A stretch of DNA of 24,812 nt from the NCBI GenBank assembly GCA_964477295.1, contig CAYZEZ010000027.1:1-24812 (forward strand), given 5' to 3'. How positions within the stretch are numbered: position 1 is the stretch's first letter; every line of letters begins with the position of its first letter. Below, in pieces: positions 14,106-21,352 of the stretch. The translations under genes were made by a program, and so were the position numbers. This DNA is from CAYZEZ01 sp964477295 (GTDB lineage Bacteria; Bacteroidota; Bacteroidia; Bacteroidales; SM23-62). The notes under the pieces are model-generated. The model searched no databases and was not told where the DNA came from. It saw only the letters and a program-made list of their open reading frames with translations.

Positions 14106-14160
14106 CAGATTTAACATTAACAGGCCACCTGTAACGTTTTTTTTCATAAATTTATTTGGA
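14106..14160. repeat. 55-bp direct repeat, right copy, flanking N gap 1
   Basis: Identical to 13951-14005. It lies 48 bases upstream of the nuoE-like start codon and may include its promoter, since TTTATTTG at its end differs by one base from the -7 consensus. Confidence 0.9.
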
Positions 14161-14177
14161 AAAGTTACGCTGTTTCA

Positions 14178-14207
14178 CAGTTTCAATTCTCAGTTTCAAT
14201 TTTCAAT
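14178..14207 (+). repeat. Short 13-base-period repeat in the nuoE leader
   Basis: CAGTTTCAATT occurs at 14178-14188 and 14191-14201, with a further TTTCAAT ending two bases before the ATG at 14209. No Shine-Dalgarno sequence is present, as is usual for Bacteroidota leaders. The repeat may be chance or may affect initiation. Confidence 0.5.
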
Positions 14208-14208
14208 C

Positions 14209-14661
14209 ATGGCTGATTCCATTCAATCGATTGTAGAGAATTTTGCGGCCAGAGATAAAAGCAACCTGATAAAGATCCTTCAGGAGGTTCAACGCTCAGA
14301 AGGATATATAACTCCCGAAGCAGTTAATAAAATATCCAACCACCTATGGATCTCCCGAAGCCAGATATTTGGAGTTGCATCATTTTATGCCCAGTTCAAG
14401 TTTAATCCACCCGGAAGACATTCCATTAAAATTTGTCTTGGTACCGCTTGTCATGTTCAGGGAGGTGATTTCCTCCTGAATGCCCTGAAATCTGAAATCG
14501 GTATATCAACGAATGAAACAACGGAAGATGGCAGGTTCGATCTTGCACGGGTTGCATGCCTGGGCTGCTGTGCCCTGGCACCGGTAATAATGATCGACGA
14601 AACTATTTACAGCAATATGTCGGTCATCAAACTGAAGGAAACATTGGGTAAATATGAATGA
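14209..14661 (+). CDS. NuoE-like [2Fe-2S] subunit of a bifurcating oxidoreductase (150 aa)
   Basis: A thioredoxin-like [2Fe-2S] protein of the NuoE/HydC/HndA family. An N-terminal helical region (LIKILQEVQRSEGYI, then FGVASFYAQF) precedes the cluster ligands C76-x4-C81 (CLGTAC) and C117-x3-C121 (CLGCC). The length fits the family. In NuoEF-like modules of HydABC and Stn-type complexes this subunit partners the NuoF-like flavoprotein in or near the bifurcating core. The gene overlaps the next by 8 bases (its TGA lies inside the following start region), pointing to coupled translation. It opens the plus-strand operon. No complex I membrane genes are nearby, so respiratory complex I is unlikely. 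Confidence 0.93.
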   Translation: MADSIQSIVENFAARDKSNLIKILQEVQRSEGYITPEAVNKISNHLWISRSQIFGVASFYAQFKFNPPGRHSIKICLGTACHVQGGDFLLNALKSEIGISTNETTEDGRFDLARVACLGCCALAPVIMIDETIYSNMSVIKLKETLGKYE

Positions 14662-16519
14662 TCTACTAACTCTTCGGAAACAATCGATAGAGGAATGGCA
14701 GGAACTTCAAAACTCGCCTGTGCCCATAATATATATTGGCATGGGAAGTTGTGGGATTGCATCCGGAGCCGGGGAAGTATGGAAAAAAACAAATCATATC
14801 CTTAGTCAACAGAAGATTAAGGCAAAACTGTTAAAAGTAGGTTGCATCGGTCCATGTTACCTGGAACCATTGGTGGATATTCAGAAACCAGGATCTTTGC
14901 GTCACAGTTTTAATAATGTTAACACTGAGCGGTTATCAAAGCTGATCCCGGATTATCTCCTCAATGACGCATCATCCTTCAAACCGTTCGGACACCTGGG
15001 AGAGAGCAGGGCAACTGAGGATGGTGTAAAATCGCTCTGGGAACAACCCATGCTCAAAAAACAAAAGCGGATTGTATTAAGGAACTGCGGGATTATTGAT
15101 CCGGAAAACATAAGGCACTATACCGCCAGGGGAGGTTTTGAGGGTCTGTTGAAAGCATTTGATACAGGCGCTGAAGGAGTTATTAAGGAGATAAAAACAG
15201 CAGGTATCCGTGGAAGGGGTGGGGCCGGTTTCCCAACATGGAAAAAATGGCAGTTGTGCCACGATTCCAGGGGGAAAACAAAATACCTGATCTGCAATGC
15301 CGACGAAGGTGATCCGGGAGCTTTCATGAATCGTTCCCTCATGGAAGGCGATCCCTTTTCACTCCTGGAAGGAATGATCATAGCTGCTTACGCCATAGGA
15401 GCACAAAAAGCCTATATATATATTCGTGCAGAATATCCGCTGGCGATCGAACGCCTGAAAATAGCCCTGGATCAACTTCAAAAATATAACCTTCTGGGTA
15501 AGAACATTTTAAAGAGCGGATTTAGTCTCGACATTCAGATTAAAGAAGGAGCAGGAGCCTTTGTATGTGGCGAAGAAACGGCCCTGATTGCATCCATTGA
15601 AGGATCAAGGGGAATGCCACGCAGCCGCCCACCCTACCCTGCCAGTTCAGGACTGAATGGGAATCCAACCAATATAAACAATGTAGAGACACTGGCCACC
15701 ATTCCCACCATATTACGCGAAGGAGGAATATCCTATGCAGGAATTGGATCAGAGACAAGTAAAGGGACCAAGACCTTCGCCCTTGTTGGAAAAGTTCGCA
15801 GGACAGGTCTTATAGAAGTTCCTATGGGAATTACCCTCAGAGAGATAATTTATGATATTGGAGGTGGAACCCGGAAAGAGTTTAAAGCAGTCCAGACGGG
15901 AGGACCATCGGGTGGCTGCCTTTCGAAAGATCATCTCGATCTGCCGGTTGATTATGAGTCTCTCTCCGGTGCAGGATCAATTATGGGATCGGGTGGATTA
16001 ATTGTGATGGATCAGGATACCTGCATGGTAGATGTGGCCAAATACTTCCTGAATTTTACCAGCAAGGAGAGTTGTGGTAAATGCACACCATGCCGGATTG
16101 GCACTAAGCAGATGGTGGCTATCCTTGAGAAAATTACCAGTGGAAATTCGGAACCTGATGATATCCAAATCCTTGAAGAAATTGCCAATACCGTTAAAAA
16201 AGGATCTTTATGTGGCCTCGGACAAACGGCACCTAACCCGGTATTGACTACCCTGAAACTTTTCAAAGATGAGTATGATGAGCATGTCGGAAAAGACCGT
16301 TGTCCTGCCGCAGTTTGCCGCGACCTGGTAGAATATCGAGTCATCAAGGATAAGTGTACCGGTTGTCAGCGCTGTGTTGAAGTTTGTCCCACAAACGCCA
16401 TAAGCGGACCGAGAAGTGAGCCACATAACCTTGATCTTGAGAAATGCATTAAGTGCAGGGCCTGTTATGAAATATGCCGCTTTGATGCAATAGCAGGAGA
16501 TGCTATTGTTATTGAATAA
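14654..16519 (+). CDS. NuoF/HydB-like FMN, NAD(H)-binding flavoprotein with extra ferredoxin domains (621 aa)
   Basis: Domain order: N-terminal thioredoxin-like domain (residues ~20-100, Cys 33, 64 and 68), NuoF core (~130-530), and C-terminal 2x[4Fe-4S] ferredoxin (~560-621). The core has GRGGAGFP (187-194) and NADEGDPGAF (215-224) for FMN/NAD binding, GAFVCGEETAL, and the [4Fe-4S] ligands C474, C477, C480 and C520. The ferredoxin ligands are C568/571/574/578 and C598/601/604/608. This long form matches HydB/HndC/StnB-type subunits of electron-bifurcating complexes rather than the shorter complex I NuoF. The first domain shows only three Cys in the usual motif positions, so its [2Fe-2S] cluster may be absent or unusually ligated. 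It overlaps the upstream gene by 8 bases. A palindromic repeat and an N gap separate it from the NuoG-like gene. Confidence 0.93.
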   Translation: MNDLLTLRKQSIEEWQELQNSPVPIIYIGMGSCGIASGAGEVWKKTNHILSQQKIKAKLLKVGCIGPCYLEPLVDIQKPGSLRHSFNNVNTERLSKLIPDYLLNDASSFKPFGHLGESRATEDGVKSLWEQPMLKKQKRIVLRNCGIIDPENIRHYTARGGFEGLLKAFDTGAEGVIKEIKTAGIRGRGGAGFPTWKKWQLCHDSRGKTKYLICNADEGDPGAFMNRSLMEGDPFSLLEGMIIAAYAIGAQKAYIYIRAEYPLAIERLKIALDQLQKYNLLGKNILKSGFSLDIQIKEGAGAFVCGEETALIASIEGSRGMPRSRPPYPASSGLNGNPTNINNVETLATIPTILREGGISYAGIGSETSKGTKTFALVGKVRRTGLIEVPMGITLREIIYDIGGGTRKEFKAVQTGGPSGGCLSKDHLDLPVDYESLSGAGSIMGSGGLIVMDQDTCMVDVAKYFLNFTSKESCGKCTPCRIGTKQMVAILEKITSGNSEPDDIQILEEIANTVKKGSLCGLGQTAPNPVLTTLKLFKDEYDEHVGKDRCPAAVCRDLVEYRVIKDKCTGCQRCVEVCPTNAISGPRSEPHNLDLEKCIKCRACYEICRFDAIAGDAIVIE

Positions 16520-16528
16520 AAAGAAATA

Positions 16529-16760
16529 GTCATCCCGATCCCGCCGTGCCCCCCGAGCACTCGGGGGGGAGTACTCGGGATCGGGATCTGACAGATGCTG
16601 AAANNNNNNNNNNNNNNNNNNNNNNNNNNNNNNNNNNNNNNNNNNNNNNNNNNNNNNNNNNNNNNNNNNNNNNNNNNNNNNNNNNNNNNNNNNNNNNNNN
16701 NNNGGATCTGACAGATGCTGAAATCCTGACCTTCGTCAGGGCAGGCAAGTTCAGCATGAC
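16529..16760. repeat. GC-rich dispersed palindromic repeat inside the operon (copy 1, split by gap 2)
   Basis: The element opens with GTCAT (16529) and closes with ATGAC (16760), so its ends are inverted. Inside is the perfect hairpin CCCCCCGAG / CTCGGGGGG (16549-16568), plus CCGCCGTGCC and GTACTCGGGATC blocks, then GATCTGACAGATGCTGAAA and CAAGTTCAGCATGAC. The same blocks recur at 22359-22495. Without the N run and its duplicated flank, the element is about 112 bases. It sits between the nuoF-like and nuoG-like genes of one operon. Confidence 0.75.
16604..16703. other. Assembly gap of 100 N (gap 2)
   Basis: Exactly 100 N. The 20 bases before it (16584-16603) equal the 20 after it (16704-16723), so the contigs probably overlap and the gap is artificial. 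The neighbouring strong GC hairpin is a plausible cause of the assembly break. Confidence 0.99.
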
Positions 16761-16773
16761 GTGAAATGAATTG

Positions 16774-19122
16774 ATGACCGTAAAAAACAACATAAACGGA
16801 TCAGCCAAAATAGACGGAAAAACCATAAAAATCCGTCCCGGGCTCACTGTGCTTAATGCTGCCAGAAAGGCTGATATTTATATCCCGACACTCTGTTACC
16901 TGGAGAATTTATCTCCGTACGGTGGATGCCGGTTGTGCATTGTGGAAATTAAAAACATGAAAGGATTTCCCACAGCATGCACCACACCCATTGAACCTGG
17001 CATGGAGATCCTCACAAAAACACCGGAATTGCAAAAACTCAGAAGTGAAATCCTGGAATTCACTCTCTCCGAGCACCCTTACACGTGCCTGGTGTGTAAA
17101 GATAAAATGGAATGCACTGATTTTATGCGTACAACAAGAAAAGTCGGAACCATAACAGGATGTAACTTTTGTACCAGCAATGGCGACTGTGAACTGCAGA
17201 ATTTGGTTGACTATCTCGATTTGAAGGACATTAAATATCCTATTTCTTACAGAGGGCTCCCTCCGGAAAAAAAGAATCCCTTTTATGATCTTGACTATAA
17301 CCTGTGCGTACTTTGCGGCCGGTGTGTAAGGATATGTAACGAGGAGAGAAACAGCAATGTCCTGGCATTTGTCGAAAGAGGCAATACTACAATTGTCGGG
17401 ACGGCTTTCAATGAATCACAAAAAGAAGCCGGTTGTGAATTCTGCGGTGCCTGTGTCGATGTATGCCCTACCGGCTCAATCTCTGAGAAATTAGGGAAAT
17501 GGACGGGTTTGCCCGCTAAATCCATCGAAACATCCTGCGTGTTGTGTTCTGTTGGTTGTACAATGAATGTCAATGCAAAAAACGATGCGGTTATAAATGC
17601 CGGCCCAAAGCCAGGTAATCGCATCAATCCACCCCAACTATGCATGCGAGGGAAATTTATTCCACCTGATATCAGCAATCACCCTTCAAGGATCACTGCA
17701 CCGATGATTAAAAGAAAGAACAAATGGATTGAAGTCAGCTACAGGGAGGCAATAGAATATGCAGCCAGCAACCTGGACAATTACAGAGGAAAACAATTTG
17801 GCCTGATAGGTTCCGGTCAGGATACAATCGAAGATAACTATTCCCTTCAGAAATTTTCACGGAAAGTGATGGGATCAAATAATATCGATCTGCATTCTTC
17901 TTATCCAGACAGGGAAATTCTTAAAACGATTTGCCAGCACTATTCACAAAATGCGCCCCCATCCTTTAAGGATATAGAAAAATCCGACACACTCTTTGTT
18001 ATCGGCACGGATGCTTCCATCTCACATCCGCTCGCTGAGCATAAAATACGGAAGGCATTCATAAACGGCAAGAACATTATTTATGCAAATAATCTGTCCA
18101 CACGGACGTCAACCTTCGTTACACATGAGGTGCATTATCTGCCCGGTAAGGAGGTAAATTTACTCAGCGCAATTGTAGCAGGTCTGGCCAGTAAAATGAA
18201 CTCCAGATTACCTGGCAGCATTTCGAACCAGTATACCCATGCTGATATTCAAAAGGCATTAAAGTTCTCAGGCATTTCAATTTCTGAAACGGATAGGATC
18301 ATCAGTGAACTTGAAAAATCAAAAAATCTATTGATCATTGCAGGCGACGGGCTGTTACGTAATTCATGGGCGATGGACTCGCTCAACAGCCTGATGAACC
18401 TCCAATACCTTAAAAGAATTGAATCAAGGTGCAATATCATGTTCCTGGGCAATGAAGGAAGCCTTGCAGGGGGAACACTTTCCGGCATGCATCCAGATTA
18501 TTTACCTGGATTTCAATCACTTGCTGATAAAATAATCAGGGAAAAATGGAATAAAAACTGGGATACAACAATCAGCTCAACCAGGGGGTTATCCGGCAAT
18601 GAGATGGTGAAAAATGTCAGAGATGATGGTATTAAGGCGCTTTTTATCACGGGAAGCATTACTCCACCTCCGAACCTGAAAAAACTAAAATTTCTCGTGC
18701 AATGTAATATGTTCCGGACTGAACTAACTAAATACGCCGATGTTTTCTTTCCCATTTCAAATTTCTTAGAGAATGAGGGTCACTTTTTAACCCTGGAAGG
18801 AAAACTTAAAAAGGTCAGGCGAGTAACCTCTGTACCGGGAGATATCAGATCGATCTCACAAATAATATCTGATCTTGCATCGGCAATGCGGGAATCGGGA
18901 TTTGAAAGCAATAAACCCCGGCAATTGCTGAAAGAACTGTCCTCCTTTACAGAAATACCCTTCCCGAAACAAAATACAGCAAAGCAACAATTCAAGCCGG
19001 TAAAAGTAAGGACAACAAAAGAACCAACTGATCTTTCATATATTGAATATTACCACTATAAATACAGGGGTAATGACCTGATCCAGCTTGTGGATGACCT
19101 GAAAAAAGTAATAAATGTCTAA
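16774..19122 (+). CDS. NuoG-like iron-sulfur subunit without a molybdenum ligand (782 aa)
   Basis: Multi-cluster electron-transfer subunit. Domains, numbered from ATG 16774: plant-type [2Fe-2S] ferredoxin (C41, C52, C55, C69); His-Cys region H101-C105-C108-C114, followed by a second CxxCx5C at C130-C133-C139; 2x[4Fe-4S] ferredoxin (C178/181/184/188 and C221/224/227/231); and a molybdopterin-oxidoreductase-type domain with [4Fe-4S] ligands C255, C258, C262 and C290. Where formate dehydrogenases have Cys or Sec binding Mo, this protein reads NNIDLHSSYPDRE, with neither. It is therefore likely a NuoG-type scaffold, not a formate dehydrogenase, and it lacks FeFe-hydrogenase H-cluster motifs. It would pass electrons between the NuoEF-like and NfnB-like subunits, as the NuoG-like part of StnC does. 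ATG 16774 is preferred over the adjacent TTG 16771. It overlaps the next gene by 8 bases. Confidence 0.9.
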   Translation: MTVKNNINGSAKIDGKTIKIRPGLTVLNAARKADIYIPTLCYLENLSPYGGCRLCIVEIKNMKGFPTACTTPIEPGMEILTKTPELQKLRSEILEFTLSEHPYTCLVCKDKMECTDFMRTTRKVGTITGCNFCTSNGDCELQNLVDYLDLKDIKYPISYRGLPPEKKNPFYDLDYNLCVLCGRCVRICNEERNSNVLAFVERGNTTIVGTAFNESQKEAGCEFCGACVDVCPTGSISEKLGKWTGLPAKSIETSCVLCSVGCTMNVNAKNDAVINAGPKPGNRINPPQLCMRGKFIPPDISNHPSRITAPMIKRKNKWIEVSYREAIEYAASNLDNYRGKQFGLIGSGQDTIEDNYSLQKFSRKVMGSNNIDLHSSYPDREILKTICQHYSQNAPPSFKDIEKSDTLFVIGTDASISHPLAEHKIRKAFINGKNIIYANNLSTRTSTFVTHEVHYLPGKEVNLLSAIVAGLASKMNSRLPGSISNQYTHADIQKALKFSGISISETDRIISELEKSKNLLIIAGDGLLRNSWAMDSLNSLMNLQYLKRIESRCNIMFLGNEGSLAGGTLSGMHPDYLPGFQSLADKIIREKWNKNWDTTISSTRGLSGNEMVKNVRDDGIKALFITGSITPPPNLKKLKFLVQCNMFRTELTKYADVFFPISNFLENEGHFLTLEGKLKKVRRVTSVPGDIRSISQIISDLASAMRESGFESNKPRQLLKELSSFTEIPFPKQNTAKQQFKPVKVRTTKEPTDLSYIEYYHYKYRGNDLIQLVDDLKKVINV

Positions 19123-19945
19123 GATACTCGACAAATCGGAAATAGCGCCCAATGTCCATGTATGTACTGTCAGTGCAAAGGATATAGCGCAAAAGGTACA
19201 GCCAGGTCAGTTCATCATCGTCATACCTGATGAATACAGTGAAAGGACTCCCATCACTGTTGCCGACTGGGATACGAAGAAAGGTACGATCACCTTTATA
19301 TTTCTCCACATTGGATCGAGCACACAGCGGTTGTCTGAGTTGAATCGCGGTGATGAATTCTATTCCCTTACAGGCCCCCTGGGCAAACCTTTCGAAATTG
19401 AAAAATTCGGTACAGTAGCACTGGTTGGAGGATGCTATGGGATAGGAGGAATATATCCTGCTGCCAGGGCACTAAAGAAGAAAGGCAATAAAGTGACCTG
19501 TTATTCGGAAGCCAGAAGCAAATTTTTACTTTACTGGAATGAAAAACTCGAAAAGGTATCGGATGAAGTAAGGTATGCCACAGCAGATGGCTCACTGGGA
19601 TTTAAAGGTCACTCCCATGACCAGCTGATAACAGACCTGAATGCCGGAATGAAATATGACCGGCTCATAGCTGTTGGCTGTACTTTTATGATGTACCGGA
19701 TCTCACAGGTTACTGAACCCTTTCAATTAAAGACAATTGTAAGCATGAATCCCATTATGATAGATGGCACCGGTATGTGCGGGGCCTGCAGGATAGAAGT
19801 AGATGGAACAACCAGATTTGCCTGTGTTGACGGCCCGCATTTCGATGGTCATAAAATTAACTGGGAGTTAATTCTTGCAAGGAGAAAAGCATATATAGAA
19901 GAAGAAACAATTGCTCAGGAGAGACATAACTATGGCCAAAGCTAG
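19115..19945 (+). CDS. NfnA-like FAD/[2Fe-2S] subunit with altered nucleotide loop (276 aa)
   Basis: A ferredoxin-NADP reductase-fold protein of the NfnA/SudB/PyrK type. The FAD-binding region has ERTPITVADWD (43-53). The [2Fe-2S] site is DGTGMCGACR with C222, C225 and a distal C237; D217 precedes it and, as in NfnA, may be the fourth ligand. The pyridine-nucleotide loop, usually GGGVG(I/V)AP, is here GGCYGIGG (105-112), and the later VGPxxMM motif reads VGCTFMM. The second copy in this window keeps both motifs, so this copy may have lost or changed NAD(H) binding. It overlaps the NuoG-like gene by 8 bases and the NfnB-like gene by 14, so all are probably translated as one complex. NAD(H) would then be bound by the NuoF-like subunit (inference). 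Confidence 0.9.
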   Translation: MSKILDKSEIAPNVHVCTVSAKDIAQKVQPGQFIIVIPDEYSERTPITVADWDTKKGTITFIFLHIGSSTQRLSELNRGDEFYSLTGPLGKPFEIEKFGTVALVGGCYGIGGIYPAARALKKKGNKVTCYSEARSKFLLYWNEKLEKVSDEVRYATADGSLGFKGHSHDQLITDLNAGMKYDRLIAVGCTFMMYRISQVTEPFQLKTIVSMNPIMIDGTGMCGACRIEVDGTTRFACVDGPHFDGHKINWELILARRKAYIEEETIAQERHNYGQS

Positions 19946-21323
19946 TCCAACAAAAACGCCTATGCGTGAACAACCTCCTGGTGAAAGGGTCAGGAATTAT
20001 GATGAGGTGCCCTATGGTTATTCACCGGAGGAGGCTATCCTGGAAGCCCAACGCTGCCTGATGTGCAAAAAACCGAAATGTATCGACGGGTGCCCGGTCG
20101 AAATTGATATCCCTGGCTTCATAAAACATATAACAGAAAAGAACTTTAAGGAGAGCATCACCCTGCTTAAGGAAAAAAATATTCTTCCGGCCATCTGCGG
20201 TCGTGTTTGCCCGCAGGAAGAACAATGTGAAAAAGAATGCATCCTGGGAGTTAAAAATGAGCCTGTTGCCATCGGAAGGTTAGAGCGGTTCGTTGCCGAT
20301 TGGGAAGCCGGGCAGGGTGAAGCTGAATTACCCCGCAAACCAAAATCAACCGGGAAAAAAATAGTGATCGTCGGGGCCGGGCCTGCCGGTATCACAGCGG
20401 CAGCTGACCTGGTCAGGCTGGGCCATAAAGTGGATATGTTTGAAGCACTTCACCAGCCCGGGGGAGTCCTTGTATATGGCATACCCGAGTTCAGGCTGCC
20501 AAAATCAATCGTGTTCAGGGAGATTAATTTCCTCGAACGGCTGGGCGTCAAGGTTTATACCGATCACGTTATTGGAATGATTAAAAGCATTGATGAGCTT
20601 CTTCAGGAGTATGATGCCGTATTTCTTGGCACGGGAGCAGGACTGCCTTGGTTTCTAAACGTCCCGGGTGAGAACCTGAATGGCATTTACTCTGCCAATG
20701 AGTACCTTACACGAGCCAACCTGATGAAGGCATATTTGTTCCCAAAATATAAAACCCCCATCATAAAAGGAAGAAGGGTGGCCACTGTCGGAGGAGGCAA
20801 CGTGGCCATGGATTGTGCACGCACAGCCCTGCGCCTTGGCGCCGAAAAATCAATCATAGTTTACAGGAGATCAAGGCAGGAAATGCCTGCCCGGGAAGAA
20901 GAAATACATCATGCGGAACAAGAAGGTGTCATATTTAAACTACTCTCTAATCCCGCTGCTTTTCATAGCGGAGAAAATAACTGGGTCAGGGAGGTTGAAT
21001 GCATAAGCATGAAACTTGGCGAACCCGATGAATCCGGGAGGAGAAGGCCTGTGCCAATTGAAGGTGCAAATTTCATAGTACCGATCGATGTAGTGGTTAT
21101 CGCAATAGGGAACAGTCCCAATCCATTGATCCCCAATACAACGCCAGGAATTGAAACAGGTAAATGGGGAAATATTGTGACAGACCTTGAAACCGGCAAG
21201 ACTTCAATGCCAGGTGTTTTTGCGGGAGGTGATGTGGCAACAGGTGCTGCTACTGTAATTCTGGCTATGGGTGCTGGCAAGATCGCCGCCAGGAGTATTC
21301 ACGAATATGTTATGCACCATTGA
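19932..21323 (+). CDS. NfnB/GltD-like NADPH-binding flavoprotein (463 aa)
   Basis: Belongs to the GltD/NfnB family. The N-terminal domain carries two [4Fe-4S] motifs (CLMCKKPKCIDGCP and CGRVCPQEEQCEKEC). Then come the FAD-binding GAGPAGITAAADLVRLG and GGVLVYGIPEFRLPK, and the NADPH-binding GGGNVAMDCA with VYRRSRQEMPAREEE. A second FAD signature, GVFAGGDVATGAATVILAMG, lies near the end. ATG 19932 gives MAKAS and a normal length; an upstream start at 19911 would lie deep inside nfnA. GAGAG-like AGGAGAG just upstream may aid initiation. As the last gene of the five-gene operon it is the likely NADP(H) site of the complex, matching the GltD-like part of StnC. A glutamate synthase small-subunit role is less likely, because no gltB is present. 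Confidence 0.92.
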   Translation: MAKASPTKTPMREQPPGERVRNYDEVPYGYSPEEAILEAQRCLMCKKPKCIDGCPVEIDIPGFIKHITEKNFKESITLLKEKNILPAICGRVCPQEEQCEKECILGVKNEPVAIGRLERFVADWEAGQGEAELPRKPKSTGKKIVIVGAGPAGITAAADLVRLGHKVDMFEALHQPGGVLVYGIPEFRLPKSIVFREINFLERLGVKVYTDHVIGMIKSIDELLQEYDAVFLGTGAGLPWFLNVPGENLNGIYSANEYLTRANLMKAYLFPKYKTPIIKGRRVATVGGGNVAMDCARTALRLGAEKSIIVYRRSRQEMPAREEEIHHAEQEGVIFKLLSNPAAFHSGENNWVREVECISMKLGEPDESGRRRPVPIEGANFIVPIDVVVIAIGNSPNPLIPNTTPGIETGKWGNIVTDLETGKTSMPGVFAGGDVATGAATVILAMGAGKIAARSIHEYVMHH

Positions 21324-21352
21324 ATATCCGCCGGATAAATCCGATGTTTCAA

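Larger units (their letters stand above)
13665..14208. other. Divergent intergenic region, interrupted by an N gap
   Basis: This spacer separates pntA (minus) from the nuoE-like gene (plus). It is AT-rich and non-coding. A 55-base segment occurs identically on both sides of the 100-base N run, so the true spacer is probably about 389 bases. It should contain both operon promoters; only one candidate element was recognised, at 13834-13841. Confidence 0.7.

Noticed and set aside
13907..14134. Open frame crossing N gap 1
   Set aside because: It exists only because N codons are read as open; the flanks are duplicated non-coding sequence.
16530..16847. Open frames crossing N gap 2 on both strands
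   Set aside because: Artefacts of the N run and the palindromic repeat.
16774..19122. Formate dehydrogenase or FeFe-hydrogenase catalytic subunit
   Set aside because: No Cys or Sec Mo ligand at the expected site and no H-cluster motifs; the NuoG-like scaffold is the better call.
14209..19122. Respiratory complex I fragment
   Set aside because: The NuoF-like protein has bifurcation-type extra ferredoxin domains, and no nuo membrane or NuoBCDI genes are present in the window.
19911..19931. Longer N-terminus for the plus-strand NfnB-like protein
   Set aside because: It would lie inside nfnA coding sequence; ATG at 19932 with an upstream AGGAGAG is more likely.
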